DNA from: Flavobacterium psychrophilum | Lineage (GTDB): Bacteria > Bacteroidota > Bacteroidia > Flavobacteriales > Flavobacteriaceae | Assembly: GCA_020720185.1 (NCBI GenBank) | Contig: DYPB01000049.1 | Location: 1 to 14,942, forward strand | DNA: 14,942 nt | Direction of reading: 5' to 3' | Shown: in pieces, positions 6,906-12,668 of the stretch | How the letters are laid out: the number at the start of each line of letters is the position of its first letter | Position numbering within the stretch: position 1 is the first letter of the stretch | The notes under the pieces: generated by a model | Databases searched by the model: none | What the model was told of the DNA's origin: nothing | The model's input: only the letters and a program-made list of their open reading frames with translations | Position numbers and translations under genes: made by a program

Positions 6906-7825
6906 CAGTTTTTAAAAAATCTACAACAATTAATTATATTTTGGTTTCAATTACGGCAATAATGCTGTTTCTTGTTTATCAAATTAATAGTACTAAACAA
7001 TCCTTATCTACTGATTTATTGCTACAAAAGTTTGCTATATTGCTGATTTTTTTAAGCACTATTCTTATCATGGATTTTATTACAAAAAAAAATGATTTTA
7101 GCAAAGACAATAGTTTTACGGTGTTTTTTTATTTGTTTTTTATCATTTTCTTTCCATCAATATTAAACAATGTAAATTTATTGATTGCTAATTTAGCTAT
7201 TCTATTAGCTATCAAAAGATTAGTATCTATGTCGAAAACTATTGATACAAAGCAAAAAATATTTGATGCTTCTTTATGGATTTTCATTGCGTCGTTATTT
7301 TATTTTTGGAGTATTTTATTTATAATTATGATTTTTATATCAATAATTATTGACGCTTCTAATGATTATAAAAATTGGCTTATACCAATTGTTGGCTTTC
7401 TTTGTGTCGGAATTATTTTTGTTTTTTTTGCCTTTTTGGTTGATAAAACGCTTATTTTCAATTATATAAATTCTATTGCTGTCGATTATGATTTTTTATA
7501 TTTTAAAAATATTTATCAAAACATATCTTTTTCATTGTTTATTACAGCTTCAATTTCTCTTTGTGTAACATTTTTATTGTCGCTTGGAAATAAACCAATG
7601 ACAAAAAAATCGGCATACAAAAAATTATCTATTTGGTTCCTTACTGGCTTTGTTATTTTTATTATTTCGAACAATAAGAACAACGAAATTTTATTATTTA
7701 CAATTGCACCCCTTTCAATAATAGCTACTGATTATGTAGAAGAAAATAAAATAAGATGGCAAAAAGATGTAGCATTTCTTGCCGTAATTTTGGCTGGTTT
7801 TTTTTGTTTTGTAACTCAACTATAA
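6896..7825 (+). CDS. Polytopic inner-membrane protein, DUF6427-like, unknown function
   Basis: A 309-residue very hydrophobic protein with about nine to eleven predicted membrane spans, for example near residues 15-30, 44-63, 73-90, 93-110, 125-154 (two), 163-183, 210-230, 245-260, 265-280 and 292-308. Few charged residues occur outside short loops, and no catalytic or transport motif is apparent. From its opening (MITTVFKKSTTINYILV) and its place beside upp and the small membrane protein, I place it in the flavobacterial family I recall as DUF6427; this is recollection, not a search. Its role is unknown; the family name implies none. It ends convergently with upp, overlapping that gene by 6 bases, so both stop codons lie within the same short stretch. 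Confidence 0.75.
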   Translation: MITTVFKKSTTINYILVSITAIMLFLVYQINSTKQSLSTDLLLQKFAILLIFLSTILIMDFITKKNDFSKDNSFTVFFYLFFIIFFPSILNNVNLLIANLAILLAIKRLVSMSKTIDTKQKIFDASLWIFIASLFYFWSILFIIMIFISIIIDASNDYKNWLIPIVGFLCVGIIFVFFAFLVDKTLIFNYINSIAVDYDFLYFKNIYQNISFSLFITASISLCVTFLLSLGNKPMTKKSAYKKLSIWFLTGFVIFIISNNKNNEILLFTIAPLSIIATDYVEENKIRWQKDVAFLAVILAGFFCFVTQL

Positions 7826-8473
7826 TTTATTTCCGTAAGCTAAATCACCAGCATCGCCAAGACCAGGAATAATATAATTTTTTTCGTTAAGTTTTTCATC
7901 AAGCGTTGCTACCCATAGATGACAAGAATCTGGTAAATTATTTTTTAGATATTCTATTCCTTCTGGAGCAGCAATTATTACCGCAATATGAGTTTCTCTT
8001 GGCGTTCCTTTTTCTATCAGTTTTTGATAAACTGCCACCATCGACTGCCCTGTTGCAAGCATTGGATCTATTAAAAATAAATTTTTATTTTCAATATTAG
8101 GTACTGCTTGGTATTCAACTTTAATTTCAAAAAAAGCATCGTCATTTTTATGGTATCTGTAAGCAGATACAAAACCATTTTCAGCTTTGTCAAAATAATT
8201 TAAAAACCCTAAATGCAACGGTAAACCCGCCCGAAGAATAGAACACAATACTAATTTGTCTTCAATTTCAGTAGTGTTCTTAATGCCTAATGGTGTTTGA
8301 ATTTCGATGTTTTTATAATTCAAAATCTTACTTATCTCATAAGACATAATTTCTCCAATTCGTTCAATATTTCGCCTAAAACGCATACTGTCGTTTTGTA
8401 GATTAACATTTCTAATTTCGCCTAAAAAATGATTTAAAACGCTGTTTTTATTAGATAAATAGTGTATTTGCAT
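7820..8473 (-). CDS. upp: Uracil phosphoribosyltransferase
   Basis: Cytoplasmic pyrimidine-salvage enzyme converting uracil and PRPP to UMP. The PRPP-binding loop is LIDPMLATGQS (134-144), with the variant Q143 where most homologues have Gly. SILRAGLPL (78-86) and the C-terminal uracil-binding PGLGDAGDLAYG (203-214) are both typical. At 217 residues it is full length. The start gives MQIHYLSNKNSVLNHFLGEIR, matching the family's N-terminal pattern. It is transcribed away from the DUF4254 gene, and its promoter appears to be interleaved with that gene's promoter. It is convergent with, and slightly overlaps, the polytopic membrane-protein gene. Confidence 0.96.
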   Translation of the reverse strand: MQIHYLSNKNSVLNHFLGEIRNVNLQNDSMRFRRNIERIGEIMSYEISKILNYKNIEIQTPLGIKNTTEIEDKLVLCSILRAGLPLHLGFLNYFDKAENGFVSAYRYHKNDDAFFEIKVEYQAVPNIENKNLFLIDPMLATGQSMVAVYQKLIEKGTPRETHIAVIIAAPEGIEYLKNNLPDSCHLWVATLDEKLNEKNYIIPGLGDAGDLAYGNKL

Positions 8474-8534
8474 TAGAGAAATTTTATGTTATATATTTTA
8501 TATTTCAGATAATTTTTAAAACCCTTCAAGTTTT

Positions 8535-8565
8535 TTTGTTTTCAAAAGTAATAAAACTATATTTG
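8535..8565 (+). promoter_or_regulatory. Promoter of the DUF4254 gene (TTTG-N19-TATATTTG)
   Basis: TTTG at 8535-8538, a 19-base spacer and TATATTTG at 8558-8565 give a textbook Bacteroidota -33/-7 pair. The start codon at 8584 lies 18 bases further on. The promoter fixes the start at 8584, since the upstream in-frame ATG at 8536 falls inside the -33 box. Confidence 0.65.
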
Positions 8566-8574
8566 TATTTCAAA
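8543..8574 (-). promoter_or_regulatory. Candidate upp promoter, interleaved with the DUF4254 promoter
   Basis: On the minus strand TTTG (8574-8571), a 20-base spacer and TACTTTTG (8550-8543) form a -33/-7 pair. The predicted leader to the upp start at 8473 would be about 60 nt. It occupies almost the same 30 bases as the opposing promoter, so the two could not be bound by polymerase at once. Confidence 0.45.
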
Positions 8575-8583
8575 ATTAATATT

Positions 8584-9189
8584 ATGTTTTCAAAATTAGC
8601 CTATTCAGTATTTGAACAAAGCATTGCAGATTATCATATTCATAACTCTGTAAATCAACCTATTAACAATCCTTTTGATAAAGAAAAATTAGAACATTTA
8701 TTGTATCATAAAAATTGGATTGATACCGTACAATGGCATTTTGAAGACATTATTAGAGATCCAAATATTGATCCTGTTGCTGCATTAGCTCTAAAAAGAA
8801 AAATAGACGCCTCGAATCAAGAAAGAACAGATATGGTAGAATATACCGATAGTTATTTTTTGAATAAATATGCTTCTATTATTCCGAAAGATGAGGCAAA
8901 AATTAATTCAGAAAGTCCAGCTTGGGCAATAGATAGATTGTCAATATTGGCCTTAAAAATTTATCATATGCAAGAAGAGGTTAATCGAGAAGAAGCCTCA
9001 CAGGAGCATAAAGACAAATGTCAAGTAAAATTAAATGTGCTTTTAGAACAAAGAACAGATTTATCAACCGCAATTGACGATTTATTAAATGATATTGAAA
9101 ACGGAAATAAATTTATGAAAGTTTACAAGCAAATGAAAATGTATAACGACAATGATTTGAACCCAGTTTTATATCAAAATAAAAAATAG
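8584..9189 (+). CDS. DUF4254 domain-containing protein, unknown function
   Basis: A 201-residue soluble, mostly helical and charged protein that I recognise as the Bacteroidota DUF4254 family. Recognisable stretches are the FEQSIADYH segment (10-18), LLYHKNWIDTVQWHFEDIIRDPNIDP (about 39-64), DASNQERTDMVE (about 76-87) and the DRLSILALKIYHMQEEV segment (about 118-134). There is no signal peptide or membrane span. No biochemical role is known to me; homologues often lie near lipopolysaccharide-type glycosyltransferase genes, which are absent here. I chose the ATG at 8584, not the in-frame ATG at 8536: the longer start would begin within the -33 promoter box and add a hydrophobic 16-residue stretch without family similarity. 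The stop codon is embedded in a 9-bp hairpin. Confidence 0.85.
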   Translation: MFSKLAYSVFEQSIADYHIHNSVNQPINNPFDKEKLEHLLYHKNWIDTVQWHFEDIIRDPNIDPVAALALKRKIDASNQERTDMVEYTDSYFLNKYASIIPKDEAKINSESPAWAIDRLSILALKIYHMQEEVNREEASQEHKDKCQVKLNVLLEQRTDLSTAIDDLLNDIENGNKFMKVYKQMKMYNDNDLNPVLYQNKK

Positions 9190-9205
9190 TTTAGAATAAA
9201 CTATT
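9185..9205 (+). repeat. 9-bp dyad GTTTA-GAA-TAAAC at the end of the DUF4254 gene
   Basis: AATAGTTTA-GAA-TAAACTATT is a perfect dyad with a 3-nt loop. It contains the DUF4254 stop codon (9187-9189) and lies 30 bases before the cupin start. Its core GTTTAGAATAAAC is the exact reverse complement of the core at 9661-9673. No T-tract follows, so it could be an operator of the cupin gene as well as a weak terminator. Confidence 0.45.
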
Positions 9206-9208
9206 AAT
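9193..9208 (+). repeat. 16-bp direct repeat, upstream copy
   Basis: AGAATAAACTATTAAT occurs here and again at 9692-9707. The two copies flank the cupin gene; the upstream copy overlaps the dyad at 9185-9205. Confidence 0.7.
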
Positions 9209-9234
9209 GATAATTCAACCAAACCACAAAAAAA

Positions 9235-9597
9235 ATGAGTAACATTCTCTTCCAAACAATAGATTGGAATTCGATTGAAAAAATTGAATACAAAGGAGAA
9301 ACAGGAATTGCAACTTGGCAAACGATAGCGTTTAATGGTCTTAGAGTTAGAATTGTAGAATATTCAAATGGATATTTAGCAGACCATTGGTGTCAAAAAG
9401 GTCATATAGTTTACTGTCTGGAAGGTGAATTTGTAAGCGAATTAAGTACAGGCGAAAAAATTAAATTAGCAAAAGGAGAGACATATATTGTTTCAGATGA
9501 ACTTAGCTCACACCGTTCATTATCTGAAAAAGGCGTAAAACTTTTAATAATCGACGGAGATTTTTTAGAAAATAAAAAACCTAATCTTAATTTATAA
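9235..9597 (+). CDS. DHCW-type single-domain cupin protein
   Basis: A 120-residue cupin-fold protein. The signature block ADHWCQKGHIVYCLEGE (49-65) matches the family I know as the 'DHCW motif cupin fold protein', here reading DHWC. A downstream GETYIVSDELSSHRS (81-95) completes the second cupin strand set. H51, H57 and H93 are plausible metal ligands, and C53 lies in the metal-site strand. The reaction is unknown; small cupins of this kind include dioxygenases, isomerases and metal-dependent sensors. The ATG at 9235 follows an A-rich run. No TAnnTTTG box is evident in the 45-base gap after the DUF4254 gene, so it may be read through from there. The gene is bracketed by related dyads and a 16-bp direct repeat, raising the possibility of a separate acquisition. 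Confidence 0.85.
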   Translation: MSNILFQTIDWNSIEKIEYKGETGIATWQTIAFNGLRVRIVEYSNGYLADHWCQKGHIVYCLEGEFVSELSTGEKIKLAKGETYIVSDELSSHRSLSEKGVKLLIIDGDFLENKKPNLNL

Positions 9598-9656
9598 CTT
9601 AAAACCACCTCCTGACAAAAGATTAATTAAATTTTACCATAACTACTTGAATTTCA

Positions 9657-9677
9657 TATTGTTTATTCTAAACAATA
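9657..9677 (+). repeat. 9-bp dyad GTTTA-TTC-TAAAC downstream of the cupin gene
   Basis: TATTGTTTA-TTC-TAAACAATA is a perfect 9-bp stem with a 3-nt loop, 60 bases after the cupin stop. Its 13-base core (9661-9673) is the reverse complement of the upstream dyad core at 9189-9201. It is followed by A-rich sequence, not T-rich, so it is not a good + strand terminator. Confidence 0.45.
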
Positions 9678-9691
9678 CAGACAAAAAAACA

Positions 9692-9707
9692 AGAATAAAC
9701 TATTAAT
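9692..9707 (+). repeat. 16-bp direct repeat, downstream copy
   Basis: Identical 16 bases (AGAATAAACTATTAAT) to 9193-9208. Here only the right half of the dyad is present. Confidence 0.7.
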
Positions 9708-9773
9708 TTTCACAATTATATTTACCTTCTCCTGATATTACACCAATATCATAAATTTACCATCTTTTTTTTA

Positions 9774-9781
9774 TACTTTTG
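9774..9781 (+). promoter_or_regulatory. Candidate -7 box of the prfA promoter
   Basis: TACTTTTG fits TAnnTTTG and lies 24 bases before the prfA start. A TTTA (9756-9759) sits close upstream, but no TTG appears at the expected -33 spacing. Confidence 0.45.
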
Positions 9782-9804
9782 CTAACTTGAAAAAAAAATA
9801 AAAT

Positions 9805-10881
9805 ATGTTAGACAGATTACAAATAGTAAAACAACGATTTGACGAAATTTCGGATTTAATTATTCAGCCCGATGTGATTGCTGATCAAAAGCGGTATGTG
9901 GCTTTAAATCAAGAGTATAAAACCGTTAGAGCATTAAAGGAAAAGAGAGATGAGTATGTGGTTTTATTAGCAAATATTAATGAGGCTAATGAAATTATTG
10001 CCGATGGAAGTGATGCCGATATGACCGAAATGGCTAAAATGCAGTTGGATGAAGCCAAACAAAGACTACCAGAATTGGAAGATGAAATAAAATTTATGCT
10101 CATTCCAAAAGATGCAGAAGATGCTAAAAATGTGATGGTAGAGGTTCGTGCTGGAACAGGTGGAGATGAGGCAAGTATTTTTGCAGGAGATTTGTTTAGA
10201 ATGTACACCAAATACTGCGAAAATAAAGGTTGGAGAACCTCAGTTGTTGATATGAGCGAAGGGACTTCTGGCGGATTTAAAGAGGTAATTTTTGAAGTTA
10301 CAGGAGAAGATGTTTACGGAACCCTAAAATTTGAAGCAGGTGTTCATCGAGTACAACGAGTGCCACAAACCGAAACCCAAGGCAGAGTACACACATCGGC
10401 AGCGACCGTAATGGTGTTGCCAGAAGCCGAAGAGTTTGATGTCCAAATTGATATGAACGATGTTCGGGTAGATTTCTTTTGTTCTTCTGGACCAGGCGGA
10501 CAATCGGTAAATACTACAAAATCTGCTGTAAGGCTAACACATATTCCAACGGGCTTAGTAGCACAATGTCAGGATCAAAAATCGCAACATAAAAATAAAG
10601 ACAAAGCATTAACCGTTTTACGATCAAGGTTATACGAACAAGAATTAGCAAAAAAGCAAGACGAAGACGCAACCAAACGAAGTTCGCAGGTAAGTTCTGG
10701 CGACCGTTCGGCAAAAATTAGAACCTATAATTATGCACAAGGCAGAGTAACAGACCATAGAGTAGGGTTAACTTTATATGATTTAGGAAATATTATGAAT
10801 GGAGACATTCAAAAAATAGTTGATGAGTTACAATTAGTAAATAATACCGAAAAACTAAAAGAAGCCAGCGAAGTTTTTTAA
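9805..10881 (+). CDS. prfA: Peptide chain release factor 1
   Basis: RF1 recognises UAA and UAG in the ribosomal A site and triggers peptide release. Residues about 1-100 are the helical domain 1. The stop-codon reading PxT tripeptide is P187-Q188-T189 within [19 protein letters not shown], which distinguishes RF1 from RF2 (SPF). The catalytic GGQ is G231-G232-Q233 in [21 protein letters not shown], with the glutamine that PrmC-type enzymes methylate. At 358 residues it is complete. There is no partner gene immediately up- or downstream: a 207-base gap precedes it and a 407-base gap with decayed coding follows. The start follows a long A tract, as usual in this genome. Confidence 0.97.
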   Translation: MLDRLQIVKQRFDEISDLIIQPDVIADQKRYVALNQEYKTVRALKEKRDEYVVLLANINEANEIIADGSDADMTEMAKMQLDEAKQRLPELEDEIKFMLIPKDAEDAKNVMVEVRAGTGGDEASIFAGDLFRMYTKYCENKGWRTSVVDMSEGTSGGFKEVIFEVTGEDVYGTLKFEAGVHRVQRVPQTETQGRVHTSAATVMVLPEAEEFDVQIDMNDVRVDFFCSSGPGGQSVNTTKSAVRLTHIPTGLVAQCQDQKSQHKNKDKALTVLRSRLYEQELAKKQDEDATKRSSQVSSGDRSAKIRTYNYAQGRVTDHRVGLTLYDLGNIMNGDIQKIVDELQLVNNTEKLKEASEVF

Positions 10882-10912
10882 TCAGATTTTCAGAAAATTA
10901 AATATCTAAATT

Positions 10913-11170
10913 ATGAATGAATTTGAAAAACAATATCAAGAACTGGAATGTTTAGTGTAAATATCAAAAGGCATAAATAATTTCAATAAAAGCTTTTTTC
11001 TACTTTTGGTTCAAATTTTGGGTGGTAAAATTAGTGCTAAGCTGGAATTAAATGTTGGTTACAAACCTGTTGAAAATTTTTTAAATTTCTTTATTAGAAT
11101 TGGTACTGAGGTAATTGAGAATGGAATGGGCGATTGCATTAACAATACACTTGATAATTTTAAAAAATAA
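10913..11170 (+). pseudogene. Decayed small gene with one in-frame stop (unknown family)
   Basis: From the ATG at 10913 one frame runs 86 codons to TAA at 11168-11170, interrupted only by TAA at 10958-10960. The first part reads MNEFEKQYQELECLV. After the stop it continues ISKGINNFNKSFFLLLVQIL, later GYKPVENFLNFFIRIGTEV, ending INNTLDNFKK. The 69 stop-free codons after the break are unlikely by chance in DNA this AT-rich. The best reading is a recent nonsense mutation or a gene remnant; a sequencing error or readthrough are alternatives. I do not recognise the product. It starts 32 bases after prfA. Its end is inside a 14-bp hairpin. It is the main content of the 10882-11288 gap; from 11185 to 11288 I see only an AT-rich leader. 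Confidence 0.45.
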
Positions 11171-11184
11171 TTTTAAAATTATCA
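11152..11184 (+). terminator. 14-bp perfect hairpin at the end of the decayed gene
   Basis: Arms 11152-11165 and 11171-11184 (TGATAATTTTAAAA / TTTTAAAATTATCA) pair perfectly with a 5-nt loop that contains the last bases of the stop codon. No T-tract follows, so it is not a classical intrinsic terminator. It may still end prfA-region transcripts, stabilise their 3' ends, or form part of the leader of the next operon. Confidence 0.4.
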
Positions 11185-11288
11185 GAGATAATAATGCACT
11201 ACGGGTTTTTATAATATTATTTATCCTCTTTTTATCGTTCAGATTAAAAAAATGGAAAGGCGTTGCCGAAAGTTAAACCCAAATTACG

Positions 11289-12668
11289 ATGGAGAATGAA
11301 AAAGATAATTGGATTTTTTGTCAAGATTGTTTTGGAATAGGCAAAAAACGAAAGAAAAAATGCCTTAATATTTGTGCTACTTGCAACGGTTCTGGCATAA
11401 TAGAATCTAAAAATAGCCCAATTGCCGATACTAAAAATTATCCACATCTTGCTATAATTGGCGGTGGAATTGGTGGATTAGCATTGGCTGTTGCTTGTTT
11501 GCATCGCCAAATTCCTTTTACACTTTACGAAAAAGACATTTCTTTTGATGCTCGGTCGCAGGGCTACGGGCTCACTTTGCAACAAGCCAGCAAAGCAATA
11601 AAAGGATTAGGTATTTTATCTTTAGATGATGGTATAATTTCAACAAAACATATAGTTCACACCACTGATGGTAAAGTTATTGGCGAATGGGGGATGCGAA
11701 AATGGTTAAACAATATTGAACCCAAAAAAATATCCAAACGAACCAATATCCACATTGCAAGACAATCCTTACGGTTAAAATTATTAGAACAACTCAATAG
11801 AAGTGATAATGTACAATGGGGACATCAATTAGTCAGTTTTAAACAAAATGACAACGAAATTGATATAACATTTGAAGTTGATGGAACCATAAAAAAAGCT
11901 AAAACCAATCTTTTAGTTGGTGCCGATGGCATTCGTAGCACCGTCAGAAAATTATTGATTAAAGAAGAACAAAATCCTTTACAATATCTTGATTGTATAG
12001 TAATTTTAGGAATTTGTACATTAGCTAATTTAAAAAATATTGATAGCGAACTGTTAGATTTAAAAACAGTTTTTCAAACCGCAAATGGCACCGAACGCAT
12101 ATATATGATGCCCTATTCGGCAGACAAAATAATGTGGCAATTAAGTTTTCCGATGTCAGAAGACGATGCGAAATCGTTAAGTAAAAAAGGTTCAAAAGCA
12201 CTCAAATACGAAGCCATAAATAGAACAAATTGGCACACACCAATTCCACAAATTATAGAGGCAACAGACGAAACAATGATTTCAGGTTATCCGGTTTATG
12301 ACCGTCAATTACTCCAACTAGAATTACTCCAAACAATTGGTAATATTACCTTAATTGGCGATGCTGCCCACCCGATGAGTCCGTTTAAAGGACAAGGAGC
12401 AAATCAAGCATTATTAGATGCACTGGCACTGGCACGAAGCATCTCAAATGGATGTAAACCATTGTCTAATTGGATAGATTTGGGTTTAAGGAAACAAGTT
12501 TTAAAGCAATTTGAAACTGAAATGTTAGCACGAATAGCTCCAAAAGTTCAAGCATCTGCCGAAGCTGCGAAAATACTTCATTCCGAAATTGTACTGCAAG
12601 AAGGAAACCAAACTAGGGGAAGTATTAGGAACAAAAAAAATAAAATTTTCACTCAATTATTAATATGA
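11289..12668 (+). CDS. FAD-dependent monooxygenase with N-terminal DnaJ-like CxxCxGxG zinc finger
   Basis: A 459-residue cytoplasmic flavoprotein with an added metal-binding head. Residues 11-36 hold two CxxCxGxG repeats (C11-C14-G16-G18 and C29-C32-G34-G36), the DnaJ cysteine-repeat pattern and enough for one zinc site. From about 52 it is a PHBH/TetX-type monooxygenase: dinucleotide motif GGGIGG (58-63) with acidic E81, R-containing GADGIRSTVRKLL (211-223), and GDAAHPMSPFKGQGANQALLDA (357-378). These enzymes use NAD(P)H and O2 to hydroxylate small molecules; the substrate here is unknown. No signal peptide is present. The NSPIADTKNYPH linker joins the two parts without a gap, so the fusion looks genuine. 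Its stop overlaps the next start (ATGA, 12665-12668), implying translational coupling. No clear promoter box is visible in the 11185-11288 leader. Confidence 0.88.
   Translation: MENEKDNWIFCQDCFGIGKKRKKKCLNICATCNGSGIIESKNSPIADTKNYPHLAIIGGGIGGLALAVACLHRQIPFTLYEKDISFDARSQGYGLTLQQASKAIKGLGILSLDDGIISTKHIVHTTDGKVIGEWGMRKWLNNIEPKKISKRTNIHIARQSLRLKLLEQLNRSDNVQWGHQLVSFKQNDNEIDITFEVDGTIKKAKTNLLVGADGIRSTVRKLLIKEEQNPLQYLDCIVILGICTLANLKNIDSELLDLKTVFQTANGTERIYMMPYSADKIMWQLSFPMSEDDAKSLSKKGSKALKYEAINRTNWHTPIPQIIEATDETMISGYPVYDRQLLQLELLQTIGNITLIGDAAHPMSPFKGQGANQALLDALALARSISNGCKPLSNWIDLGLRKQVLKQFETEMLARIAPKVQASAEAAKILHSEIVLQEGNQTRGSIRNKKNKIFTQLLI

Noticed and set aside
8536..8583. Upstream in-frame start for the DUF4254 protein at 8536
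   Set aside because: The ATG lies inside the -33 promoter box and before the predicted transcription start.
9193..9707. Insertion sequence or composite transposon around the cupin gene
   Set aside because: No transposase or IS-like termini; only short repeats are present, so reported as repeats.
11121..11276. 51-codon + strand frame (MEWAIALTIHLIILKNN...) with one hydrophobic segment, just before the monooxygenase
   Set aside because: It overlaps the decayed frame and the 14-bp hairpin, has no family resemblance, and its hydrophobicity is what T-rich sequence gives in any frame.
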